From assembly GCF_004353505.1 (NCBI RefSeq), contig NZ_SMNQ01000019.1, forward strand, positions 59,219 through 123,218: 64,000 bases of DNA, in the 5' to 3' direction. Positions 8,153-16,302 of this stretch are shown here, in pieces. Position 1 is the first letter of the stretch. Each line of letters opens with the position of its first letter. This DNA comes from Streptomyces sp. WAC05374. GTDB lineage: Bacteria; Actinomycetota; Actinomycetes; Streptomycetales; Streptomycetaceae. Position numbers and translations under genes: made by a program. A model generated the notes under the pieces. That model was not told the DNA's origin and did not search any database. It saw only the letters and a program-made list of their open reading frames with translations.

Positions 8153-8256
8153 CTAGGTGCCGCGCACGCCGCGGAGGGCCATGGAGACGGCGTGCGGTTC
8201 CGTGCGGGCTCTGGGGGCTAGGCGCCGCGCACGCCCTGGAGGGCCATGGAGACGGC
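8153..8256 (-). repeat. Direct repeat copying the 3' end of the TetR gene (39 bp, 36 identical)
   Basis: Positions 8153-8191 and 8218-8256 are the same 39-bp sequence with 3 mismatches, 65 bp apart. The second copy is the last codons and TAG stop of the TetR gene (VSMALQGVRGA); the first copy, downstream of that stop, would encode VSMALRGVRGT and also ends in TAG. It looks like the remnant of a duplicated C-terminus. Confidence 0.9.
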
Positions 8257-8802
8257 CGTGTCGGCGATGGCCGAGGGGTCCTCCGCCGCGCCGAGCTCGA
8301 TACGGCGCACCGCGGCGTCGACCACGCCCTGGAGCAGCATCGCGGACAGCCGCGGCTGCTCCTGGCCCAGCTCCGCCAAGGCCTCGACGATCATCGCGAC
8401 CAGCCCGCCGTGCGCCGCGCGGATCTTCTCCCGGGCCCCGTCGTCCAGTTCGCTCGCGGAAATCGCGACCACGGCCCGGTGGCGGCGGTCCCCGACCAGG
8501 CCGAGCTGGGTGCGGACGTACGCCTCGACCTTGCCCTCCGGCGTGTCGGCCCGCTCCATCGCCGCCTCGACCTCCGCCGCCCAGACGGGGAAGTCGACCG
8601 CGCACAGCTCCTCGACGACGGCGGCGCGGGAGCGGAAGTACTCGTACACGGACGACCGGGCCAGGCCGGTGCGCTCGGCGAGGGCGGGGAAGGTCAGCGC
8701 CTCCGTCCCGCCTTCGGACAACAGGGAACGCGCGGCGTCCAGCAGGGCGCCGCGCTGCATGGTCCGGTGCTCGGCCACGGAGGCCGCTCGAATCCTGGGC
8801 AC
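8218..8802 (-). CDS. TetR-family transcriptional regulator
   Basis: DNA-binding repressor of unknown target. The 194-aa protein has an N-terminal TetR helix-turn-helix at about 20-65 (ILLDAARSLLSEGG-like helix, FPALAERTGLARSSVYEYF recognition part) and an all-helical C-terminal ligand domain. ATG start at 8802. It lies 29 nt downstream of whiG on the same strand and may be cotranscribed with it. Its 3' end is duplicated just downstream. No ligand can be proposed from the sequence. Confidence 0.88.
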   Translation of the reverse strand: MPRIRAASVAEHRTMQRGALLDAARSLLSEGGTEALTFPALAERTGLARSSVYEYFRSRAAVVEELCAVDFPVWAAEVEAAMERADTPEGKVEAYVRTQLGLVGDRRHRAVVAISASELDDGAREKIRAAHGGLVAMIVEALAELGQEQPRLSAMLLQGVVDAAVRRIELGAAEDPSAIADTAVSMALQGVRGA

Positions 8803-8831
8803 GGCTCCACTCTACGGCCGCCCGTTCGACG

Positions 8832-9668
8832 TCAGCGTCCTACATCGGCCAGCTTGGCCCTGAGCTGGAGCACCGACTTGGTGTGGATCTGGCTGACCCG
8901 GCTCTCGGTCACCCCCAGCACGTTGCCGATCTCGGCCAGGGTCAGACCCTCGTAGTAGTACAGCGTGACGACCGTCTTCTCGCGCTCGGGGAGGGTGTTG
9001 ATCGCCCGGGCGAGCAGCCGTCTCAGCTCACGGTCCTCGGCCACCTCGACCGGGTCGTCCGCGGCGGTGTCCTCCAGGGTGTCCATCAGGCTGAGCCGGT
9101 CACCGCCCTCGCCGCCGGCGTGCAGCAGCTCCTCCAGGGCGACCACGTTCGCCAGCGACAACTGGCTGAAAACCGCGTGCAGATCCTCCAGCGCGATACC
9201 CATCTCGGCGGCGACCTCGCTCTCCGAGGGGGTGCGCCGCAACTGGGCCTCCAGGGTGGCGTACGCGCGCTCCACGGCCCGCGCCTTCTGCCGCACGGAC
9301 CGCGGGATCCAGTCCAGCGCCCGCAGTTCGTCGATCATCGCGCCGCGGATACGGGTGATGGCGTACGTCTCGAACTTGATCGACCGCTCGATGTCGAACT
9401 TCTCGATCGCGTCGATGAGTCCGAAGACGCCGGACGACACGAAGTCCGCCTGCTCCACGTTGGACGGCAGACCGACGCTCACCCGGCCGGCGACGTACTT
9501 CACCAGCGGCGAGTAGTGCAGGATGAGCTGTTCCCGCAGCCGCTCGTCGCCCGTGTCCTTGTACGACCGCCACAGCTCGTCGAGCGACGAGGGGGCGGGC
9601 GGGCGCACGGTGCCCCGGGCAGCGGGGGGCACCGCTGTGCGGTCGGACCCGGAGGTGTGCTGGGGCAT
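8832..9668 (-). CDS. whiG: Sporulation sigma factor WhiG (FliA-type sigma-28)
   Basis: RNA polymerase sigma factor that commits aerial hyphae to sporulation in Streptomyces, normally held by the anti-sigma RsiG with c-di-GMP. Start ATG 9668 gives 278 aa, the length of known WhiG, beginning MPQHTSG. Region 2 is about 45-118 (LILHYSPLVKYVAGR, FDIERSIKFETYAITRIRGAMIDELR), region 3 about 125-200, and region 4 has the HTH LTLAEIGNVLGVTESRVSQIHTKS at 242-265. An open frame runs 94 codons further upstream but is low-complexity and rejected. Preceded by dprA after 274 nt. Confidence 0.97.
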   Translation of the reverse strand: MPQHTSGSDRTAVPPAARGTVRPPAPSSLDELWRSYKDTGDERLREQLILHYSPLVKYVAGRVSVGLPSNVEQADFVSSGVFGLIDAIEKFDIERSIKFETYAITRIRGAMIDELRALDWIPRSVRQKARAVERAYATLEAQLRRTPSESEVAAEMGIALEDLHAVFSQLSLANVVALEELLHAGGEGGDRLSLMDTLEDTAADDPVEVAEDRELRRLLARAINTLPEREKTVVTLYYYEGLTLAEIGNVLGVTESRVSQIHTKSVLQLRAKLADVGR

Positions 9669-9942
9669 GCGTCGCCTTGAGCCGTTCTGCTGGGATGCGA
9701 AGGGGGACGGGGGGATGGCGGTGAGGGGGCCGGGATGCGGAGGGGGTAATTCTGGTGAGCGTAGCGTGACTGGGGAGTCGCGGTGAGCGAAGACCCCTGG
9801 ATGGTGACGCCGCGAGGGCGGGGTGTCGGCCGCATCTTCGAATGGGGCCCACGGGGCCGACTGCGCGGATGTCGGCCCCTCGGGCGGCGCCGAGAGAGCT
9901 ACGAGGGTCATCGGGATCACCTTTTCACCCGATTGCTCCGGG

Positions 9943-11112
9943 TCAAGCACCGCCTCGCCGGGCGTTCGGGCGACGTATGGCCCCGGCCGTCAACTGCCAT
10001 CCCTCGCCGTGACGTTCGACGAATCCCAGCGCGTGCAGTTCGTACAGTCTGCCGAGTGCCTCGTCAACCGTGGTGCCGGCGTCACGCGCGACGGTGCTCG
10101 CCGTGGCGGCCCTCCCCCGGGGCGGCAGGGCTTCGAGCACGCGTGCGCCTGCGGGGTCGAGGAGGTCCCTGGGCAGGACGGGCCCGCGGCGGGCCGGGGC
10201 CAGGTCTCCGATGTCACCGACCAGCTCCGCGACTTCGGCGGCGTCCGTGACCAGCTCGGCCTCGCCGCGCAGCAGCTCGTGCACCCCCGCGGAGAGCCCG
10301 CTGGTGGCCGGGCCGGGGACGCCCATGGTGAACCGGCCGAGCCGCTGCGCGGCCCGTGCGGTGACCAGGGAGCCGCTGCGGTACTCGGCCTCGACCACCA
10401 CCGTGCCCCGGGTCAGCGCGGCGATCACACGGTTGCGGAGGATGAACCGGCTGGGCGTGGGATGGGCGCCGGGCGGCAACTCGCCGATCACCAGGCCCTG
10501 TTCCGCGATACGCCCGATCAGCTCGGCGTGGCCGCGCGGATAGGCCACGTCCACCCCGTTGGCCAGCACGGCGACGGTCGCCCCTTCGGCGGCCAGCGCG
10601 CCCCGGTGCGCGGCGCCGTCGACCCCGAAGGCCGCGCCCGAGACGACCACCCAGCCGCGCTCGGCGAGCCCCGAGGCGAGCGTCGCCGCCATGTGCGCCC
10701 CGTACGGGGTGCAGGCCCGCGCCCCGACCACGGCGACGGAGCGCAGCGCCCAGCGGCGCAGGTCGGGCCGCCCGCGCACCCAGAGCCCGACGGGCCGGCC
10801 GTCCCCGAGGTCGTCGAGCTGGCCGGGCCACTCGGGGTCGCCCGGCACGACGAACCGCCCGCCGACCGCCGCCACCGCCGCCAGGTCCCGCTCCGGCTGG
10901 GCCCGTGCCGCCCGCAGCCTCAGGCCCTCGACGCGCCGCTGACTCGCCCCGGCGAGCGCCTCCGCCTCGTACGGCGCGGCCGTCAGGCGCCGGAGCAGCT
11001 CCACGGCCCCCAGCTCCCGCAGCCAGCGCCCACCGTGCTCATCACCCGGTTCGACGACCCGCGTCAACGCCGCCCGCGCCCACCGCTCGCGATCCGTCAC
11101 TCCTCCGGTCAT
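9943..11112 (-). CDS. dprA: DNA-processing protein DprA
   Basis: DprA/Smf family: binds single-stranded DNA and loads RecA during natural transformation in competent bacteria; role in Streptomyces unclear. The Rossmann core is evident (RSVAVVGARACTPYG, VSGAAFGVDGAAHRGAL, NGVDVAYPRGH, FILRNRVIAALT, VVVEAEYRSGSLVTAR), followed by a C-terminal winged-helix-like domain (about 325-389). I prefer ATG 11112 (389 aa); 11154 would add 14 residues of no recognisable family. Downstream of comM and yraN on the same strand. Confidence 0.94.
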   Translation of the reverse strand: MTGGVTDRERWARAALTRVVEPGDEHGGRWLRELGAVELLRRLTAAPYEAEALAGASQRRVEGLRLRAARAQPERDLAAVAAVGGRFVVPGDPEWPGQLDDLGDGRPVGLWVRGRPDLRRWALRSVAVVGARACTPYGAHMAATLASGLAERGWVVVSGAAFGVDGAAHRGALAAEGATVAVLANGVDVAYPRGHAELIGRIAEQGLVIGELPPGAHPTPSRFILRNRVIAALTRGTVVVEAEYRSGSLVTARAAQRLGRFTMGVPGPATSGLSAGVHELLRGEAELVTDAAEVAELVGDIGDLAPARRGPVLPRDLLDPAGARVLEALPPRGRAATASTVARDAGTTVDEALGRLYELHALGFVERHGEGWQLTAGAIRRPNARRGGA

Positions 11113-11244
11113 CCCGCTCCCCCGTCTCCACCCGTCCGTCCCGGCCCCCGGCACCCCGCCGGACCGCGTCCATTCCTCCGCCCAGCACCCCGCCGGACCC
11201 GTCCGCCCAGCACCCCCTCACCCACCGGCCCGCTGCAACCACCT

Positions 11245-11410
11245 CGCCCCACCCGCCACCCCGGCCGCGCCACCCCCGGCCACCTCACCCACGCCCGACC
11301 ACCCGGGCGCGCCCCCGCAGGGGTCACCGCCCCACCCGCCACCCCGGCCGCACCACCCCCGGCCACCCCACCCACGCCCGGCCTCCCGGGCGCGCCCCCG
11401 CAGGGGTCAC
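11245..11410. repeat. 83-bp tandem duplication at the comM stop codon
   Basis: Two abutting 83-bp units, 11245-11327 and 11328-11410, match at 79 of 83 positions. The second unit contains the comM stop codon (11407-11409), so the first is a downstream copy of the gene end and trailer. Each unit contains CCCCCGCAGGGG, able to form a small hairpin. The rest of the gap to dprA also holds shorter CGCCCAGCACCCC repeats. Confidence 0.92.
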
Positions 11411-13020
11411 CGGGGTGCGGCGGCCGCCATGGGGACGCCGCGGGCGATGCCGGTGCGGAGCTCCAGGGCCAGGTGGACGTCGTCGGGGCCCGGGCGGGCG
11501 CGGCCCGCCAGGTCGGCGAGGGTCCAGGCGACCCGCAGGACCCGGTCCAGGCCGCGCGCGGTGAGCAGGCCCCGTTCGATGTCCCGTTCGGCGGCGGCGA
11601 GGGCGCCCGGCGCGACCTGCCAGCGGGTGCGCAGTTCGTGCCCCGGCACCTCGCAGTTGACGTTCCACGGCGTGCCCTCCAGGCGGGCGGCGGCACGCGC
11701 CCGGGCGTCCAGCACCCGGGCGGCGACCACCTCGCTGGGCTCGCCGCGTCCGGCGTGGCCCAGCAGGTCCGCGCGGCCGACCGGTTCGACCTCGACGCGC
11801 AGGTCGACCCGGTCGAGCAGCGGCCCCGACAGCCGGGCCTGGTAGCGGCGGATCACCGAGGCGGGGCATTCGCAGCCCGCGCCGTGCAGGGTGTGCCGCC
11901 CGCACGGGCACGGGTTGGCGGCCAGCACCATCAGGAACCGGGCCGGCAGCCGGACCACGCCCGCGCTCCGGGCCACCACCACGTGGCCGGACTCCAGCGG
12001 CTGGCGCAGGGCGTCCAGTGCCTTGCCGGAGAACTCGGGCGCCTCGTCCAGGAAGAGCACCCCACGATGAGCCAGCGAGACGGCACCCGGCCGGGGCAGG
12101 CCGTTGCCGCCGCCGACCAGGGACTGCATGGTGGCCGAGTGGTGCGGCGCGCAGTACGGCGGGCGGCGCACCAGCGGCTCGCCGGGCGGCAGGAGTCCCG
12201 CGACCGAGTGGACCGCGGTGACCTCCAGGGACTCCTGGCGCGTCAGCGGGGGCAGGACGCCCGGCAGGCGCTCGGCCAGCATGGTCTTGCCCGCGCCCGG
12301 CGGCCCGGACAGCAGCAGATGGTGACCGCCCGCCGCCGCGGCCTCCAGGGCGAGACGCGCCACCCGCTGCCCCGCGACGTCGGCCAGGTCGGGCGCGTCG
12401 GCCGGATCGGGGCCGAGACCGGTGCCCACACCGGCGCCGGGCACCAGCAGCCCCGCCAGCATGGCGTCGGGCCGCCCGTCGTCGTCCGGCTCCTCCTCCG
12501 GCACCGCCTCGTCGGCGAGCACGGCGATGAGCTGCCGCAGCGTCCGGACGCCGAGGACCGAGACACCCGGCACCAGGGCGGCCTCCCCCGCCGTCTGCTC
12601 GGGCACGACGACCTGCCGGTAGCCGGCCTCGGCGGCGGCGAGCACCGCCGGCAGCACGCCCCGTACGGGCCGGACCCGGCCGTCGAGGCCGAGCTCCCCG
12701 ATGAGCACCAGATCGGCGATGGTCCGGGGGTCGACGCGCTCGGCCGCGCCCAGCACGGCGGCGGCGACCGCGAGGTCGAAGCTGGAGCCGCTCTTGGGCA
12801 CGGAAGCCGGGCTGAGCCCGACCGTGAGCTTCTTCTGCGGCCACTCCCCGCCCGAGTTGACGACCGCCGCCCGCACCCGGTCGCGGCTCTCCGTGAGGCT
12901 CTTGTCCGGCAGGCCGACCAGCGTGAACGCCGCCACGCCCGGTTCCAGGTCGGCCTGGACCTCGACCACCACGCCCTCGACGCCGACCAGGGCCACCGAA
13001 CACGTCCGTGCGAAGCCCAT
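11407..13020 (-). CDS. comM: ComM/YifB-family AAA+ ATPase (Mg chelatase-like)
   Basis: Homologue of ComM, a hexameric helicase that promotes branch migration during natural transformation in Vibrio. The 537-aa protein has the N-terminal Lon protease S5-like fold (about 1-170), Walker A GPPGAGKT at 239-246, Walker B HRGVLFLDEAPEF and the C-terminal Mg-chelatase subunit-like domain ending in the helical lid. A cysteine group near CPCGRHTLHGAGCEC is typical. ATG at 13020 overlaps the yraN stop as TGATG. Its stop codon lies in an 83-bp tandem repeat. Confidence 0.94.
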   Translation of the reverse strand: MGFARTCSVALVGVEGVVVEVQADLEPGVAAFTLVGLPDKSLTESRDRVRAAVVNSGGEWPQKKLTVGLSPASVPKSGSSFDLAVAAAVLGAAERVDPRTIADLVLIGELGLDGRVRPVRGVLPAVLAAAEAGYRQVVVPEQTAGEAALVPGVSVLGVRTLRQLIAVLADEAVPEEEPDDDGRPDAMLAGLLVPGAGVGTGLGPDPADAPDLADVAGQRVARLALEAAAAGGHHLLLSGPPGAGKTMLAERLPGVLPPLTRQESLEVTAVHSVAGLLPPGEPLVRRPPYCAPHHSATMQSLVGGGNGLPRPGAVSLAHRGVLFLDEAPEFSGKALDALRQPLESGHVVVARSAGVVRLPARFLMVLAANPCPCGRHTLHGAGCECPASVIRRYQARLSGPLLDRVDLRVEVEPVGRADLLGHAGRGEPSEVVAARVLDARARAAARLEGTPWNVNCEVPGHELRTRWQVAPGALAAAERDIERGLLTARGLDRVLRVAWTLADLAGRARPGPDDVHLALELRTGIARGVPMAAAAPR

Positions 13021-13382
13021 CAGGCCACCCCCCGCACGTGCTCCACGACGGGCGCGCCGCGGCGCGGCAGCAGCACCCCGACCAGATCGATGCGCACCCC
13101 GCCGGGCGGCGGCCCGCCGTGCCGCTCCAGCCAGCAGGCGGCCAGCCGCCGCAGCCGCTGGGCCTTGGCGGGCGTCACCGCCGCCATGGGGTGCTCGAAG
13201 CCGCCCTCTCTGCGGGTCTTGACCTCGCAGATGACCACCGTGTCACCGTCGCGGGCGACGATGTCGATCTCCCCGGCCCGTCCGCACCGCCAGTTGCGGG
13301 CGAGCGTGGCCAGCCCTGCCTCACCGAGCCGGCGGACCGCCAGCTCCTCGCCGTACCGTCCCAGTGCCCCCGTCGCGTTCAT
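13020..13382 (-). CDS. UPF0102 family protein YraN (endonuclease-like fold)
   Basis: Small protein of the UPF0102/YraN family with a Holliday-junction-resolvase/restriction-like fold, function not established. Start ATG 13382 gives 120 aa beginning MNATGALGRYGEELAVRRL, the family start, with GGAGG about 10 nt upstream. Nuclease-like residues are visible: E in RAGEIDIVARDG, and EVKTR. Coupled to comM by TGATG; the yraN-comM-dprA run is a common bacterial DNA-processing cluster. Confidence 0.92.
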   Translation of the reverse strand: MNATGALGRYGEELAVRRLGEAGLATLARNWRCGRAGEIDIVARDGDTVVICEVKTRREGGFEHPMAAVTPAKAQRLRRLAACWLERHGGPPPGGVRIDLVGVLLPRRGAPVVEHVRGVA

Positions 13383-13439
13383 TTCCGGCACCACCTCCGT
13401 CACCGACTGTGACGCGGCGGCGGCGAACATGTGGATCTT

Positions 13440-13466
13440 GGTGGACAACCGGCCGGTTGTGGAAAA
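13440..13466 (-). promoter_or_regulatory. 27-bp element: two DnaA-box-like nonamers around ACCGGCCGG (copy 2)
   Basis: Read on the minus strand: TTTTCCACA, spacer ACCGGCCGG, TTGTCCACC. Both nonamers are one base from TTGTCCACA. The centre ACAACCGGCCGGTTGT (13445-13460) is a perfect 16-bp palindrome. It lies about 57 nt upstream of the yraN start in the same orientation and nearly the same distance as copy 1 has to its gene. Confidence 0.5.
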
Positions 13467-13502
13467 CCCGATCACTCACACCGGTGAACGACCTCCGGGG
13501 GC

Positions 13503-13811
13503 TCAGCTACCGGGGAGCTCCAGATCGCTCTTGTTGAGCTCCTCGATGTTCACGTCCTTGAACGTGAGGACGCGCACCTGCTTGACGAACCGCGCCGGCC
13601 GGTACATGTCCCAGACCCAGGCGTCCGCCATGGAGACCTCGAAGAACACCTCGCCCTGCACCGAGTGCACCTGCATCTCGTAGTCATTGGTGAGGTAGAA
13701 ACGACGCTCGGTCTCGATCACGTATTTGAACAGACCGACGACATCGCGGTACTCCCGGTAGAGCTTCAGCTCCATCTCGGTCTCGTACTTCTCGAGGTCC
13801 TCGGCGCTCAT
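13503..13811 (-). CDS. DUF2469 family protein
   Basis: Conserved actinomycete protein of 102 aa, unknown function. Start ATG 13811 (MSAEDLEKYETEMELKLYREY) excludes an upstream low-complexity extension. The sequence is rich in charged and aromatic residues (FKYVIETERRFYLTNDYEMQVHS, FEVSMADAWVWDMYR). It commonly lies between a Nudix or signal peptidase gene and yraN, as here, and may share a transcript with sipZ and the Nudix gene. Confidence 0.9.
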   Translation of the reverse strand: MSAEDLEKYETEMELKLYREYRDVVGLFKYVIETERRFYLTNDYEMQVHSVQGEVFFEVSMADAWVWDMYRPARFVKQVRVLTFKDVNIEELNKSDLELPGS

Positions 13812-13866
13812 GGCATGTTCCCCTTCAGCCGTGCGTCCCCCCATTGTGCTCCAGTCTCCTGCGCCC

Positions 13867-14367
13867 CTAGACGATTTCGGGGGCCAGGACCACCGGCGTA
13901 GCAGGGGGTCCCTCGTCGAGCAGCGTGCGCAGCAGCTCGGCGAGTCGTGTCGGGTACACCGTCTCACGGGCCGCCGACAGTTCGGCGGAGGTCCACCACC
14001 TCAGCCCCGCGACACTGCGCGTCTCCAGCTCCGTCAGTGCGCCCAGGGCCACCGCGGTCCGGGTCGTACGGGCCAGGTAGTACCACTCGTCCTGGTGCCA
14101 GCGCCGTCCGGCGAACGGGAAGGAGCAGACACGCTTCCACAGCACGGGCCCGAGCCGCACGTCCGTCAGCCCGGTCTCCTCGGCGAGCTCGCGCAGCGCG
14201 GCCTCCTCGCGCGTCTCGTCGCCCTCGACCCCGCCGCCCGGGGTGAACCACCAGGTGTCGGAGGGATCGTCCGGCTCGTAGCCGTGCAGCAGCAGGATGC
14301 GGTCCTGCGGGTCGAGCAGCACCACCCGGGCGACCTGGCGCAGCGGCGTCTCCTCAGCCACGCGCAC
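13867..14367 (-). CDS. NUDIX hydrolase
   Basis: Hydrolase of nucleoside-diphosphate-linked compounds, exact substrate unknown. The 166-aa protein contains a complete Nudix box GGVEGDE then TREEAALRELAEETGL, with the metal-binding REx2EE residues. Start GTG 14367 or GTG 14361; both overlap the end of sipZ by 8-14 nt, which suggests translational coupling. Followed by DUF2469. Confidence 0.9.
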   Translation of the reverse strand: MRVAEETPLRQVARVVLLDPQDRILLLHGYEPDDPSDTWWFTPGGGVEGDETREEAALRELAEETGLTDVRLGPVLWKRVCSFPFAGRRWHQDEWYYLARTTRTAVALGALTELETRSVAGLRWWTSAELSAARETVYPTRLAELLRTLLDEGPPATPVVLAPEIV

Positions 14368-15103
14368 CCGCCCCCGCCCGTGCCCGTGCCCGGCCCGCCC
14401 GCGACAGCCGCCGCGCCACCGGCCCGTACGCCGCGCCCCCGAGGATCAGCACCGCCCCGGCCGCCACCGAGCCGGCCACCAGCTTCACCGGACCGGGCCG
14501 CGACACGCCGCCGGGCAGGGCGGCGAACCCCTGCGGCCGGTCCACCATCGAGCCCGGTGGCCACGCCACGGCGTCCACGCGTGCCGTCACCGCCCCGCGC
14601 GGCACCGAGCCGTGTCCGGGGTCCTGGAGGTGGACGCGGGAGTCCTGCGAGCCGCTGCGCTCGTCACCGAGCAGGAAGAGCTGGCCGTCGGGCACCGAGG
14701 CCGTGAACGGCGTCGAGGACGCGGGCCCCTCGGAGCGCAGATACGGTTCTTCCACCGCCGTGCCGTTGATCGTGAGCCGGCCGTCGCCGTCGCAGCAGGC
14801 GACCTTGTCACCGCCCACGGCGACCACCCGCTTGACCATGGGCAGGTCGCCCCAGGCGGAGTCCTCGAAGACGACGACGTCACCGCGGCGCACCTGGGCG
14901 CCGTCCACGCGCTGTGCCAGCACCCGGTCCCCCGCCGCGACGGTCGGGGACATGGAGTCGGTCGGCACCGTGTACGGCTGGTACTCGATCGCCCCCCAGA
15001 CGAACCCGCCGAGAAAGAGCACACAGCCGACGGCCACGGCCAGCCCCGACAGCACGCTGCCGAGACGGCCGTGGCCGTCGTCCGTCGTGACGTCCTTGCC
15101 CAT
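14354..15103 (-). CDS. sipZ: Type I signal peptidase (SipZ-like)
   Basis: Membrane serine protease of the S26 family that removes Sec/Tat signal peptides. Start ATG 15103 (GGGAG 8 nt upstream) gives 249 aa. One N-terminal membrane segment (about 15-40), catalytic Ser50 in PTDSMSP and catalytic Lys91 in MVKRVVAVGGD, box E GDERSGSQDSR, and a C-terminal membrane segment before an Arg/Ala-rich tail. Fourth in a row of four sip genes; the sipZ name is by position relative to sipW-X-Y-Z of S. lividans/coelicolor from memory. A 38-bp triple repeat separates it from sipY. Confidence 0.9.
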   Translation of the reverse strand: MGKDVTTDDGHGRLGSVLSGLAVAVGCVLFLGGFVWGAIEYQPYTVPTDSMSPTVAAGDRVLAQRVDGAQVRRGDVVVFEDSAWGDLPMVKRVVAVGGDKVACCDGDGRLTINGTAVEEPYLRSEGPASSTPFTASVPDGQLFLLGDERSGSQDSRVHLQDPGHGSVPRGAVTARVDAVAWPPGSMVDRPQGFAALPGGVSRPGPVKLVAGSVAAGAVLILGGAAYGPVARRLSRAGRARARAGAGARG

Positions 15104-15260
15104 CCCAGCGCTCCCACCTTCGCGAGACGACGATCTGGGACGGCACCCTACCCGCGGCCCCCTACCCGGCGGTATGCCCACCGGAAGCCGGCCTGCCGGT
15201 CGGAAGCACGGTCACCGCCGGCTTCGCCCCCACAAGCCTCACAAGCCCCACAGCCCCGCC

Positions 15261-15372
15261 ACCGGCCCCGGCAGCACGGGCACAGGCATCCGCCCGCCAC
15301 CGGCCACGGCAGCACGGGCACAGGCATCCGCCCGCCACCGGCCACGGCAGCACGGGCACAGGCATCCGCCCG
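15261..15372. repeat. 38-bp tandem repeat, three copies, abutting the sipY stop
   Basis: Units start at 15261, 15299 and 15337; copies 2 and 3 are identical over 36 bp and copy 1 differs at one base. The core reads CACGGCAGCACGGGCACAGG then CATCCGCCCG. The third copy ends exactly at the sipY stop (15373-15375). There are no spacers of unique sequence, so this is a minisatellite-like repeat and not CRISPR. No coding role is apparent in the 269-nt sipY-sipZ gap. Confidence 0.95.
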
Positions 15373-16302
15373 TCAGCTCTCGCGGCGCTTCCGGTGCCAC
15401 AGGACCAGCGGCACGGCTCCGGCGAGGCCCAGGGCACCCGGCCCGGCCATGCGGGCGGCGCTCTGGGCGAGGCCCGCCGCGCTCAGCCCCGGCTGGTCGA
15501 AGGTGTCCGGCACCGGGAGGGTGGACCAGCGGGTGAGCGGCCAGGCCACCACGACGGCCCGCCCGACGACCTTGTCGTTGGCGACCGTGCCGCTGCCCGG
15601 CAGCTCCTGGTGGTAACGGGAGTCCAGCGAGTTCTGCCGGTTGTCGCCCATCACCCAGATGCGGCCCTCGGGCACCTTGATGGGCCCGAAGGGCTCGTCG
15701 TCGCAGGGTGTGGAGCCGGGGTGGATGTACGAAGTCTCGTCCAGCGGCTTGCCGTTGACGACGACCTTGCCGCCCTTCTTGCAGCTCACCGTGTCACCGC
15801 CGACGGCGATGACCCGCTTGATGAGGTCCTTCTCCTCCGACGACGGCATCAGGCCGATGAAGCTCAGGAACTTCTGCACCACGTTGGGCTCGGGGGTGGG
15901 CTCGCCCTCCAGCCAGCCGCCCGGGTCGTGGAAGACGACGACCTCGCCGCGCTCGGGCTCCGAACCGAACCACGGCGTCAGCTTGTCCACCAGGACCCGG
16001 TCGCCGCGCTGGAGCGTGTTCATCATCGAGTCGGAGGGGATGGAGAACGCCTGCACCAGGAACGTCTTGATCAGCAGCGCGAGCAGCAGCGCGATACCGA
16101 TCAGCAGGGGCAGTTCCTTCCAGAAGGAACGCGGCTTCCTCGGGTCCTGCGGGCCGCCGTCGTCGTCCGCGTCGCCGTCAGCCGGACCGGCCTCGGATGG
16201 GGGCTCCCCGACGGATCCGGACGAGGAGGGTGCGCCGAACCGATCCGGCCTCTCCTCCGGCTCCTCGTGTCCGGATCGTGCGCCGACCGCCAAATCCCCC
16301 AC
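15373..16302 (-). CDS. sipY: Type I signal peptidase (SipY-like)
   Basis: S26 signal peptidase, 309 aa from GTG 16302, chosen because GAGGAG lies 5 nt upstream; GTG 16308 is the alternative. An acidic, disordered N-terminus (about 1-55) precedes the membrane anchor (ELPLLIGIALLLALLIKTFLV). Catalytic Ser92 in IPSDSMM and Lys162 in LIKRVIAVGGD, box E GDNRQNSLDSR, and a hydrophobic C-terminal segment before KRRES. Its first 41 codons overlap the 3' end of sipX by 125 nt in another frame. Confidence 0.93.
   Translation of the reverse strand: MGDLAVGARSGHEEPEERPDRFGAPSSSGSVGEPPSEAGPADGDADDDGGPQDPRKPRSFWKELPLLIGIALLLALLIKTFLVQAFSIPSDSMMNTLQRGDRVLVDKLTPWFGSEPERGEVVVFHDPGGWLEGEPTPEPNVVQKFLSFIGLMPSSEEKDLIKRVIAVGGDTVSCKKGGKVVVNGKPLDETSYIHPGSTPCDDEPFGPIKVPEGRIWVMGDNRQNSLDSRYHQELPGSGTVANDKVVGRAVVVAWPLTRWSTLPVPDTFDQPGLSAAGLAQSAARMAGPGALGLAGAVPLVLWHRKRRES

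Noticed and set aside
9669..9950. 94-codon N-terminal extension of WhiG
   Set aside because: Pro/Ser-rich low-complexity, not in known WhiG, while ATG 9668 gives the family length.
11324..13003. Alternative frame across comM running through the 83-bp repeats
   Set aside because: Arg/Gly/Ala-rich shadow; the comM frame has all AAA+ motifs.
15261..15372. CRISPR array
   Set aside because: Repeats abut without spacers and only three copies exist.
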